64,000 bases of DNA from Maricaulis sp. GTDB taxonomy: Bacteria; Pseudomonadota; Alphaproteobacteria; Caulobacterales; Maricaulaceae. Positions 54,477-61,788 of this stretch are shown here, one piece after another. Every line of letters begins with the position of its first letter. Positions within the stretch are counted from its first letter, which is position 1. The translations under genes were made by a program, and so were the position numbers. The notes beneath the pieces are model-generated. The model was not told where the DNA came from and did not search any database. It was given only the letters and a program-made list of their open reading frames with translations. The DNA lies in assembly GCF_015665295.1 (NCBI RefSeq), contig NZ_JADFAJ010000016.1, positions 124,001-188,000 of the forward strand. Reading direction: 5' to 3'.

Positions 54477-56003
54477 TCAGGCCTGGCCCGGCACCTCCCG
54501 GTTCGGCGCCTCGTCATCGGGCAGATAGCTCAGCGCGGTCATCGGCAGGGAGCGGCCATTGGCCTGCACGATCCGGACATGTTTGCGACCGAGCCGGCGG
54601 GGCTCTGGCACGCCGCAGGAATGGGCGATGATCTCGACATGTTTGCGCACCGTGTTGGCGTATTCAGCGACCCGCTCCGCCTTGTCCTTGACGACCAGAC
54701 CGCGTTGCAGGCGCTTGTCGTGGGTCGTCACGCCCGTCGGGCAGGTATTCTTGTGACATTTCAGCGCCTGGATGCAGCCGAGCGAGAACATGAAGCCGCG
54801 GCCGCACTGGATGAAATCGGCTCCAGCCGCGAGGGCCCAGGCAACAGATCCCGGCGTCAACAGCTTGCCGGATGCGATCACGCGGATGCGCTCCTTCAGG
54901 CCGTAGCGCTCGAGCAGGGAAACGGCGATCGGCAGGCTCTCGCGAATGGTCAGGCCGACATTGTCCATCAGCGCCATCGGGGCCGCGCCGGTACCGCCAT
55001 CACCGCTGTCGATGGTGAAGAAATCCGGGGCGCTGTCAGGTCCACGCTTGGTGATCTCGACACACATCTCCTCGATCCAGCCATAGGCGCCGATCACCGC
55101 CTTGAATCCGACGGGCTTGCCGGTCACCTCACGGATATGACCGATCATGTCGAGCAAGCCGCCGATATCGTCGAACTCGGGATGCCGGTTGGGTGAGATC
55201 GAGGCCTGTCCGACAGGGATGCCGCGAATCCTGGCAATGTCGCGGGTCACCTTTTCTGCCGGCAGGATGCCACCCTTGCCCGGCTTGGCGCCCTGCGACA
55301 GCTTGAGCTCGAACATCCGGACCTGTTCGTGACCGGCAACCCGGCGCAGGTTCTCGTCTGAGAGGCCGCCCTGATCATCACGCACGCCGTATTTCGCCGT
55401 GCCGATCTGGAAGACGATGTCGCAGCCACCCTCCAGATGCATCGGCGACAGCCCTCCCTCGCCGGTATTCATCCAGATCCCGGCCTTCGCCGCCCCGCGT
55501 GACAGCGCCCGCACGGCCGGTTTCGACAGAGCGCCATAACTCATCCCGGAGATGTTGAAGAAGGAGGGGGCGTCATAGGGCGTGCGGGCCTGGGGTCCGA
55601 CGCGCAGTGGCTGGGCTTCTGCGGCATGGTCGTCGAGCAGGGGAAAGGGGCAATTGACGAAAATCGCCGTGCCCGGCTTGTCCATTGGCTTGGTCGATCC
55701 GAAAGGGATGGTGCCGCCCTTGCCTTGCGATGACCGGTAGACCCAATCACGCTCGGCCCGGTTGAAGGGCAGTTCCTCGCGGTCCATCGCGAAGAAATAT
55801 TGCCGGAAGAACTCGCCCAGGGTTGTAAAAAGCGACCGGAAACGTCCGACGACCGGGTAGTTGCGCCGGATCGCATCGCGCGTTTGCAGACGGTCGACGA
55901 CATACATGCCGAATGCCACGAGCACGGCCAGGCCTATGGCCAGAATGAAAACCTGGGTCAGGATGTTCATCGCATCCATTGCCCAGCCAGGCAGCATCGT
56001 CAT
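54477..56003 (-). CDS. FMN-binding glutamate synthase-like protein
   Basis: 508 residues. An N-terminal membrane helix (ILTQVFILAIGLAVLVAFGMYVV) precedes a glutamate-synthase FMN domain: NISGMSYGALSKPAVRALSRGA, IDSGDGGTGAAPMALMDNVG, and a [3Fe-4S]-type cysteine region GCIQALKCHKNTCPTGVTTHD. No glutaminase domain is present, so the protein probably acts as a redox or ammonia-dependent relative. ATG 56003 is preceded by a hydrophilic tail. It converges on alkB with a 10-bp gap. Physiological role unknown. Confidence 0.9.
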   Translation of the reverse strand: MTMLPGWAMDAMNILTQVFILAIGLAVLVAFGMYVVDRLQTRDAIRRNYPVVGRFRSLFTTLGEFFRQYFFAMDREELPFNRAERDWVYRSSQGKGGTIPFGSTKPMDKPGTAIFVNCPFPLLDDHAAEAQPLRVGPQARTPYDAPSFFNISGMSYGALSKPAVRALSRGAAKAGIWMNTGEGGLSPMHLEGGCDIVFQIGTAKYGVRDDQGGLSDENLRRVAGHEQVRMFELKLSQGAKPGKGGILPAEKVTRDIARIRGIPVGQASISPNRHPEFDDIGGLLDMIGHIREVTGKPVGFKAVIGAYGWIEEMCVEITKRGPDSAPDFFTIDSGDGGTGAAPMALMDNVGLTIRESLPIAVSLLERYGLKERIRVIASGKLLTPGSVAWALAAGADFIQCGRGFMFSLGCIQALKCHKNTCPTGVTTHDKRLQRGLVVKDKAERVAEYANTVRKHVEIIAHSCGVPEPRRLGRKHVRIVQANGRSLPMTALSYLPDDEAPNREVPGQA

Positions 56004-56102
56004 GGAACTCTCCCGCTTGTGCGCAACGCATCATGACCCGACATCGATCGTGATGCGAGAGGTAGCGGCGCGCATGACGCGGGTGTGATGCCTCGTGTGC
56101 GC

Positions 56103-56747
56103 TCAGGCCTTCATGTCGACATTGCCGCCTGAACCACCCGACGCGTCACCATTGCCGGCCGCCGGGCCGGAGGAGACGGCGACCATGGCGGCGCGCAAGG
56201 TGCGGTCCGCAATCACAAAACCGGTCTGCATGACGGCGGCGATCGTGCCTGCCCCGTGGTCGGACGGGATCTGGGCAACGGCTTGGTGTTTGTGTGGATC
56301 GAAAGCGTCACCGGGTTGCGGATCGACCTTCTTGACGCCGTGGCGCTCCAGCTTGGTCGCCATGGCCTTCTCGGTCATCGCGACGCCCTCGACCAGGTTC
56401 TTCACGGCGTCCGGCGCATCGGCAAGGGCGGCCTCATCGACGGCGCTCACGGCGCGGGTCAGATTGTCGGAAATGTCGAGCATGTCCTTGGCAAAGCTGG
56501 AGACAGCATAGCTGCGCGCGTCGGCGACATCGCGATCCGCCCGCTTGCGGGCATTCTCGGCCTCGGCCAGGGCGCGCAGCAGCTTGTCGCGCATGGAATC
56601 GAGCTCGGCGGTCAGCTTGGGGATTGGATCATCCGCGACCGGCGCGTCTGCTTGAGCCGAATTGGCATTGGCCGCGGCCTCCGCTTTTGCGGTGTCGTCC
56701 TGAGGGGTTTCGGTGTCGTTTTGCGGCTTGTTCTCTGTGTCGCTCAT
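56103..56747 (-). CDS. grpE: GrpE nucleotide exchange factor
   Basis: 214 residues from ATG 56747; the track ORF start at 56834 is inside hrcA. Acidic N-terminus with poly-Ala/Asn, a long coiled-coil LTAELDSMRDKLLRALAEAENARKRADRD (quoted in part), and the beta-domain with GVKKVDPQPGDAFDPHKHQAV and the C-terminal QTGFVIADRTLRAAMVAV. Releases ADP from DnaK. hrcA ends 7 bp upstream in transcription order, forming hrcA-grpE, while dnaK-dnaJ are separate. Confidence 0.95.
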   Translation of the reverse strand: MSDTENKPQNDTETPQDDTAKAEAAANANSAQADAPVADDPIPKLTAELDSMRDKLLRALAEAENARKRADRDVADARSYAVSSFAKDMLDISDNLTRAVSAVDEAALADAPDAVKNLVEGVAMTEKAMATKLERHGVKKVDPQPGDAFDPHKHQAVAQIPSDHGAGTIAAVMQTGFVIADRTLRAAMVAVSSGPAAGNGDASGGSGGNVDMKA

Positions 56748-56754
56748 CTTGTCT

Positions 56755-57834
56755 TCACTCTCGCGATCGCGCGCCATCCAGTATCTGTCCGACCACACGG
56801 GCGGTGTAGTCGACGAGGGGGATAACACGGGCATAGTTCAAACGTGTGGGGCCAATTACACCCAGCGCCCCGATGATTTCCTGTTCGGCATTCATATAGG
56901 GAGCCACGATCACACTGGAACCCGACAGACTGAAAAGCGGGTTTTCGGCGCCGATGAAGAGGCGCACACCCTGGGCGTCCCGCGCCTTGTCCAGCAGGGT
57001 GATCAGCTCTTCCTTGCGCTCGATGTCCTCGAACAGCAGGCGGATGCGCTCGAGGTCGCCGGCGGCATCAAGGCTTTCCAGCAGGCGGGCCTGGCCCCGC
57101 ACGATCAGCGAGCGCTCCCGGCTCTGGCCGCCGCTCCAGTCGGCCAGACCCCGTTTGACCAGGCTTTCAGCCGCCCCGTCCAGTGCTGAGCGCCGCTCGG
57201 CGATCTCCAGCTCGATGACCTTGCGGGCATCGCTGAGGGTTCGGCCTTTCAGGCGCGTCGAAAGATAGTTTCCGGCCTCGATCAGCGCCGCTGGCGGAAT
57301 CCCGTCGGGCGAGCGCATGAGCCGGTTTTCGACACTGCCGTCCTCGAACACCAGGACGGCCAGCATCTCGACCGAGGAGAGCGGCACGAATTCAACATGG
57401 CGCAGCGGCGCTTCGCGTTTGGAGGTGATGACCAGACCGGCACCGCCCGCCAGGCCGCCGAGCAGCGAAGTCGCCTCGCCCAGCAGGTCCTGGGTCGAGC
57501 GGCCGGACACCGAGACGCGGCCCTCGATCGCCTGGCGCTCGTCGGCTGACAGCTCGCCGATCTGCAACAGCCCGTCGACGAAGAGCCGGAGCCCGGCATG
57601 GGTCGGCATGCGGCCGGCGCTGGAGTGCGGCGCACTCAGAAGGCCGAGATCGGCCAGGTCCGCCATGGTGTTGCGGATCGAGGCCGGGGACAGGGATAAA
57701 TTGCCGCTTTGCGACAGGGTGCGGGAGCCGACCGGGTCGCCGGAGCGCAGATAGGCCTCGACGATCTCGCGAAAGATCGTGCGCATGCGATCATCCAGCG
57801 CGGCCAGGGCCGATTGCGGAACAGTCTGGGACAT
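56755..57834 (-). CDS. hrcA: Heat-inducible transcription repressor HrcA
   Basis: 359 residues. N-terminal winged helix (RTLSQSGNLSLSPASIRNTMADLADLGLL, quoted in part) and a core domain with EFVPLSSVEMLAVLVFEDG, RLNYARVIPLVDYTARVVGQIL. HrcA represses heat-shock genes by binding CIRCE inverted repeats. No CIRCE sequence (TTAGCACTC..GAGTGCTAA) was seen upstream of dnaK, grpE or hrcA, so its targets (for example groESL) are probably outside this window. Divergent from rph by 122 bp. Confidence 0.95.
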   Translation of the reverse strand: MSQTVPQSALAALDDRMRTIFREIVEAYLRSGDPVGSRTLSQSGNLSLSPASIRNTMADLADLGLLSAPHSSAGRMPTHAGLRLFVDGLLQIGELSADERQAIEGRVSVSGRSTQDLLGEATSLLGGLAGGAGLVITSKREAPLRHVEFVPLSSVEMLAVLVFEDGSVENRLMRSPDGIPPAALIEAGNYLSTRLKGRTLSDARKVIELEIAERRSALDGAAESLVKRGLADWSGGQSRERSLIVRGQARLLESLDAAGDLERIRLLFEDIERKEELITLLDKARDAQGVRLFIGAENPLFSLSGSSVIVAPYMNAEQEIIGALGVIGPTRLNYARVIPLVDYTARVVGQILDGARSRE

Positions 57835-57956
57835 CCCTTCTCAATTAGTCGTGCCCGCGCCCGGGTTCAATCCGCTTTGCGCGCGCTTGCCGCTTGAAGC
57901 CCGTCGCCATCGCCGCTAGGAGCGGGGCCAGGACAGCACCGACACCGGAGACGAGC

Positions 57957-58673
57957 ATGAGACCCAATGGACGCGCCCGCGACGCCATGCGTGACATCAG
58001 CCTGGAGGCTGGCGCCTCGCTTTACGCCGAAGGGTCCTGTCTCGCCCGTTTCGGCGGCACGCATGTCTTGTGCACGGCCTCGGTGGAAGACAATATCCCG
58101 CCGTGGCTGCGAGGTGGCGGCAAGGGCTGGGTAACAGCGGAATACGGCATGTTGCCGCGCGCCACGCATTCGCGCTCGCGCCGCGAGGCGAGCGCCGGCA
58201 AGCAATCCGGCCGGACCCAGGAAATCCAGCGCCTGATCGGCCGCTCGCTGCGGGCGGTTGTTGATCTGAAGGCGCTCGGTGAACGCCAGATCACGATCGA
58301 TTGCGACGTCCTGCAAGCCGATGGCGGCACACGCACGGCGGCCATCACCGGCGCCTGGGTCGCGCTCAAGCAGGCGACCGCCTATCTGATCGAGGAAGGT
58401 GTGCTGGCCGAGGACCCTGTGCACGGCCAGCTCGCCGCCATCTCCTGCGGTGTCATCGACGGTGAAGCCCGGCTCGACCTTGAATATGAGGAAGATCGCC
58501 GCGCCGAGGCTGATGCCAATTTCGTGCTGACTGACCGGGGCGGGATTGTCGAGATCCAGGCCACGGCGGAAGACAGGCCGATCCCGGAATCCGATTTCGA
58601 CCTCCTCTTCGCCCTCGCCAAGGCCGGCGTGACCGATCTGTGCGCGGCGCAACTGGCGGCACTGAAGGGATAG
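57957..58673 (+). CDS. rph: Ribonuclease PH
   Basis: 238 residues from ATG 57957, which has GGAG six bases upstream. Phosphorolytic 3'-5' exoribonuclease that trims tRNA 3' ends. Motifs: [69 protein letters not shown], and C-terminal [12 protein letters not shown]. In Caulobacter relatives rph lies next to rdgB and hemW; here a structured element and a small cassette are inserted between them. Confidence 0.96.
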   Translation: MRPNGRARDAMRDISLEAGASLYAEGSCLARFGGTHVLCTASVEDNIPPWLRGGGKGWVTAEYGMLPRATHSRSRREASAGKQSGRTQEIQRLIGRSLRAVVDLKALGERQITIDCDVLQADGGTRTAAITGAWVALKQATAYLIEEGVLAEDPVHGQLAAISCGVIDGEARLDLEYEEDRRAEADANFVLTDRGGIVEIQATAEDRPIPESDFDLLFALAKAGVTDLCAAQLAALKG

Positions 58674-58710
58674 TGCTTGCACTGGTGGCGGAAGCCGGGT
58701 GAATTAAAGA

Positions 58711-58801
58711 ACAGACGGCGGGGGCGCGCTGGGGGGCTGGAAACGGCCCGCACGGCCTCTTTGGGAAGGGGCTACCGTGCAGGCCCACCCCCGCCGTCTG
58801 T
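58711..58801. ncRNA. Candidate structured RNA element
   Basis: A 91-nt fold: outer arms ACAGACGGCGGGGG and CCCCCGCCGTCTGT pair perfectly; an inner pair GGCCCGCACGG / CCGTGCAGGCC has one mismatch; the tip is CCTCTT-TGGG-AAGGGG; a 20-nt strand (CGCGCTGGGGGGCTGGAAAC) forms an asymmetric internal loop. On the minus strand the outer arm is followed by TTCTTTAATT, so it may be the terminator of the XRE gene (44 bp downstream of its stop), or an independent small RNA. It does not match SRP RNA, RNase P RNA or tmRNA. Strand undecided. Confidence 0.5.
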
Positions 58802-58844
58802 CCCGTCGACCCGAGGGCCGGCGGTTCGTGAGTGACGCGCGCGC

Positions 58845-59075
58845 CTATTCGGCCGCGTCGGCGTCATCATCCTCATCATCGAAGCTCAACAGGTCGCCGG
58901 GCTGGCAACCCAGTTCGCGGCAAAGCGCTTCCAGGGTCGAGAAGCGGACAGCCTTGGCCTTGCCTGTCTTGAGGATCGACAGGTTGGCCATGGTGATACC
59001 GACACGGTCGCAGAGTTCGGTCAGCGACATGCGGCGCTCGAGGAGCATGCGATCAAGAGTGACGCGAATGGGCAT
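58845..59075 (-). CDS. XRE-family (Cro/C1-like, YozG-type) small regulator
   Basis: 76 residues. A single helix-turn-helix domain (RMSLTELCDRVGITMANLSILKTGKAKAV) with an acidic tail (SFDDEDDDADAAE). Proteins of this compact type are usually encoded directly beside a DUF2975 membrane protein, as here (13-bp gap). The target is not known; the palindromic array at 59921-60012, upstream of the small peptide gene that opens this minus-strand cassette, is a good candidate (inference). Confidence 0.88.
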   Translation of the reverse strand: MPIRVTLDRMLLERRMSLTELCDRVGITMANLSILKTGKAKAVRFSTLEALCRELGCQPGDLLSFDDEDDDADAAE

Positions 59076-59088
59076 GGTGTGCGTCTCC

Positions 59089-59643
59089 CTAAATCGTCAG
59101 TTTTTGTTCTTGGCGCATCCGCGCGCCTTCGCGGAAAACTTCCGCCAGGACCAGCAGTGCCACTACGGCAAACCAGGCCCCGAGATCGATTCCGCCGACA
59201 CCGGCCAGCTCGAGCCCGCCAACCACCGGATTGTCCATATCCAGCAGTGTCAGGATCATGGCGACAGCGCCCTGGGTGACATGGCGCAGAATCTGGTAGG
59301 CGGCGATGGCAATCGCGATGACGCGCAAATGCCCGGCATTCTCCGGCACGAAGGGATCGCCGGCGATCAGGGTCGAGAAAATGCGGCGCAGCCGGTCGAT
59401 CACGACCAGAAAAGCGACGATCTCGGCGACGAAGATCGGGTAGACCCATCCATGATTCCGGACGGCATCGAAAAACTGGGTGACGAAGCTGGGCGAATAG
59501 CCGAGCCAGTCCATCAGCAGGGTAGCCGCTGTCGCGACCAGGACGAGGGCTGAAAAACCCAGAAGGCCCCAGGCCAGATACCAGACAACGTCCAGTACTA
59601 CCTTCAAAACGGATGCCAGTGATCCGCTTCCCAGTGCCTTCAT
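59089..59643 (-). CDS. DUF2975 membrane protein
   Basis: 184 residues with four hydrophobic helices: LDVVWYLAWGLLGFSALVLVA, VYPIFVAEIVAFLVVIDRL, LRVIAIAIAAYQILRHV and DLGAWFAVVALLVLAEVFREG. The domain arrangement matches DUF2975, typically encoded with an XRE regulator. A GGAAGGGG sits upstream of ATG 59643. Between its start and the small ORF lies a hairpin (59666-59723). Membrane sensing or signalling with the regulator is plausible but unproven. Confidence 0.85.
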   Translation of the reverse strand: MKALGSGSLASVLKVVLDVVWYLAWGLLGFSALVLVATAATLLMDWLGYSPSFVTQFFDAVRNHGWVYPIFVAEIVAFLVVIDRLRRIFSTLIAGDPFVPENAGHLRVIAIAIAAYQILRHVTQGAVAMILTLLDMDNPVVGGLELAGVGGIDLGAWFAVVALLVLAEVFREGARMRQEQKLTI

Positions 59644-59665
59644 AGCCGCCCCTTCCCTTTTAGGC

Positions 59666-59723
59666 GTCGCACGTGAGGTCCGTTGACCCTATTCCGGGAC
59701 CCCGGACCTCACGCGACTTTTTT
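59666..59723 (+). terminator. Strong hairpin with T6 tail (+ orientation)
   Basis: Left arm GTCGC-ac-GTGAGGTCCG (59666-59682) pairs with CGGACCTCAC-GCGAC (59703-59717), followed by TTTTTT (59718-59723) when read on the + strand. The hairpin with T tract is a typical Rho-independent terminator for + transcription, yet the only genes nearby run on the minus strand; on the minus strand it lies in the DUF2975 leader and could attenuate or stabilise the mRNA. Confidence 0.6.
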
Positions 59724-59725
59724 CA

Positions 59726-59842
59726 TCATGCCGCGACCGGGGCAATGGCGTAGAACGCGCCGGCGCCGACTGCGACGAGAAGCATCAGATTGATCGCGAT
59801 AGAGCCGATCATGTGAATGCCTGAATTGTTGGACCTGACCAT
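59726..59842 (-). CDS. Small single-pass membrane peptide (38 aa)
   Basis: Too short for the ORF track. ATG 59842 is preceded by AAAGGAAA with a 9-base spacer, and the frame gives MVRSNNSGIHMIG, then a hydrophobic span (SIAINLMLLVAVGAGAFYAIAP) and stop, consistent with one membrane helix. The nearby palindrome array lies directly upstream, and DUF2975 and the XRE gene follow on the same strand. It could be the first gene of this cassette. Length and composition fit a real small protein, but it needs ribosome-profiling or tagging evidence. Confidence 0.6.
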   Translation of the reverse strand: MVRSNNSGIHMIGSIAINLMLLVAVGAGAFYAIAPVAA

Positions 59843-59920
59843 TTCACTGTTTCCTTTGTCTTGTATCTGACCAATTACCGTTGTCATTCATGTTGTTCGG
59901 ACGACGTCTCCCGCCCTTGT

Positions 59921-60012
59921 TGTTTATCGATAAACAGAAAGTTTGCGGGGCGCAAGCGAAAAATATCGTTTTTCGATATGAATTTTTCGAAAGGCGATAA
60001 ATTGGATCGATC
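59921..60012. promoter_or_regulatory. Dense array of TCGA-centred palindromes
   Basis: Five dyads in 92 bp: TGTTTATCGATAAACA (59921-59936, perfect 16 bp), TTGCG-GGG-CGCAA (59943-59955), ATATCG-TTTTT-CGATAT (59963-59979), TTTCGAAA (59985-59992), GATCGATC (60005-60012). The area is AT-rich compared with flanking DNA and lies between the small-peptide gene (minus) and rdgB (plus). The arrangement fits an operator region for the XRE regulator encoded downstream (inference). Confidence 0.55.
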
Positions 60013-60024
60013 TGGAGGGCAGAA

Positions 60025-60618
60025 ATGGGCCAGGAAACCTGGGTATTGGCGAGCCATAATGCCGGTAAAATCAAGGAGATGGAGCGTATCCTCGCGCCGT
60101 TCGGCGTAACCCTGAAGAGCGCCCATGACCTTGCGCTTCCCGAACCGGAAGAAACCGAGACGACATTTCGCGGCAACGCGGCGCTGAAGGCCCGCGCCGC
60201 CTGCGAGGCAACAGGGCTGCCCTGCCTGGCTGACGATTCCGGTCTGGCGGTTGATGCACTGGGGGGTGATCCGGGCATCCATTCCGCCCGCTGGGCGGGT
60301 GAGCCGCGGGACTTCATGCGTGCCATGCAGCGGGTCGAAGATGCGCTTGCCGCGTCGGGCAGTGGTAACCGGACTGCCCGGTTTGTCTGTACGATAGCGC
60401 TCGCGAGGCCCGGCGAGGACATCGTCTTTTTCGAAGGCGAAGTTGAAGGCGAGATCGTCTGGCCGCCTCGCGGGCCGGATGGGTTTGGTTATGACCCGGT
60501 CTTCCAGCCGGTTGGCCATAACCGCACCTTTGGTGAAATGAGCGCCGACGAGAAACGCCAGCTCAGCCATCGCGCCCGCGCACTCGATGCGATGATCGCA
60601 GCGGGTGTCCAGCGATGA
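60025..60618 (+). CDS. rdgB: RdgB/HAM1 family non-canonical purine NTP pyrophosphatase
   Basis: 197 residues. Removes dITP and XTP from the nucleotide pool. N-terminal TWVLASHNAGKIKEME, catalytic ADDSGLAVDALGGDPGIHSARW (in part), FEGEVEGEIVWPPRGPDGFGYDPVF, and C-terminal SHRARALDAM. ATG 60025 has a strong GGAGG with a 6-base spacer. It overlaps hemW by 4 bp. Transcription would start inside or just after the palindrome array, so the array could also affect rdgB. Confidence 0.97.
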   Translation: MGQETWVLASHNAGKIKEMERILAPFGVTLKSAHDLALPEPEETETTFRGNAALKARAACEATGLPCLADDSGLAVDALGGDPGIHSARWAGEPRDFMRAMQRVEDALAASGSGNRTARFVCTIALARPGEDIVFFEGEVEGEIVWPPRGPDGFGYDPVFQPVGHNRTFGEMSADEKRQLSHRARALDAMIAAGVQR

Positions 60619-61784
60619 CCAATCCCGCGCCGACCGATCTTGGCCGGGCACTGGGCCTTTACCTGCACTGGCCCTTTTGTGCGCGAATTTGCCCCTATTG
60701 CGATTTCAACGTCTATCGCCCCAAGGGGGATGATGAGGCGTTGCTCGCCGCGATACTGGCGGACATGGCGAGCTGGCGGGACCACAGCGGACCGAGATCG
60801 CTCGCAAGCCTGCATTTCGGCGGCGGTACACCTTCGCTCATGAAACCCGCCTGGATCGCCGCGGTGATCGAGACGGCGGACCGGCTCTGGGGATTGGAGG
60901 CGGGCGCCGAAATTGGCCTTGAGGCCAATCCGAACGATCAGGCTCGCTTTGACGGCATTGCCGCGGCCGGCGTCCGGCGCTTGTCGCTGGGGGTTCAGAG
61001 TTTCGACGATCCGGTCCTTGCAGCCCTCGGTCGTGACCATGATGGCGCCGGGGCACGTCAGGCGATCAACCGGGCCCTGGCAGCGTTCGACCGGGTCTCG
61101 GTCGACATGATCTATGCCCACGCAGGGCAGACCCTGCCCGAATGGCGTGCCGAGCTGGGCGAGGCGCTGGCCAGCGGTGCAGGTCATGTCTCGGCCTATC
61201 AGCTGACCATCGAGCCGGGCACGGCCTTCGGCAAGCGAACCGAGCGGGGCGAGACCCTCGCCGTGGACGGAGACGGCGCTGCCGATCTCTACGAGCTGAC
61301 GGGCGAGATGTGTGAAGCCGCCGGCTTTCCTGCCTACGAAGTCTCCAATCATGCCCGCAGCGCTGCCGACCGCTCGATCCACAACCGGATCTACTGGGAA
61401 GGCGGTGAGTGGATCGGTGTCGGACCCGGCGCGCACGGCCGGCTCGGGCGCAGCACGCAGGATGGGCGGATCGCGACCACAGCCAGCCGAAGGCCCGCCG
61501 ACTATATCAATCGTGTGGCGCGTACCGGGTCGGGCCTGGCAGCGGACGGGCGCGAAATGCTCGCGCCGCTGGACGACATGATCGAGCGGGCCTTTCTCGG
61601 GCTTCGTGTCACCGAAGGCCTGGATCTCGATCATCTTGCCGTGACCACAGGATGCCAGCCGGACGCGGCGGGAATCGACCGGATGGTCGAAGGCGGCTTT
61701 CTGGTCCGGGACGGGACGCGCATCCGCCTTACGACTGCTGGCCGACTTCTGGCGGACCGGGTTACGCGTGAGATATTGCCGTGA
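60615..61784 (+). CDS. hemW: Radical SAM heme chaperone HemW
   Basis: 389 residues. The radical-SAM triad is in FCARICPYCDFNVY (Cx3Cx2C), followed by SLHFGGGTPSLM and LGVQSFDDPVL. The family was annotated as HemN, but the size and the motif context (no extra C-terminal extension of HemN) fit HemW, which delivers heme. The gene overlaps rdgB by 4 bp and meets the convergent LpoA-like gene after 4 bp. Heme genes are also clustered 34 kb away near the origin. Confidence 0.9.
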   Translation: MTNPAPTDLGRALGLYLHWPFCARICPYCDFNVYRPKGDDEALLAAILADMASWRDHSGPRSLASLHFGGGTPSLMKPAWIAAVIETADRLWGLEAGAEIGLEANPNDQARFDGIAAAGVRRLSLGVQSFDDPVLAALGRDHDGAGARQAINRALAAFDRVSVDMIYAHAGQTLPEWRAELGEALASGAGHVSAYQLTIEPGTAFGKRTERGETLAVDGDGAADLYELTGEMCEAAGFPAYEVSNHARSAADRSIHNRIYWEGGEWIGVGPGAHGRLGRSTQDGRIATTASRRPADYINRVARTGSGLAADGREMLAPLDDMIERAFLGLRVTEGLDLDHLAVTTGCQPDAAGIDRMVEGGFLVRDGTRIRLTTAGRLLADRVTREILP

Positions 61785-61788
61785 GCAG

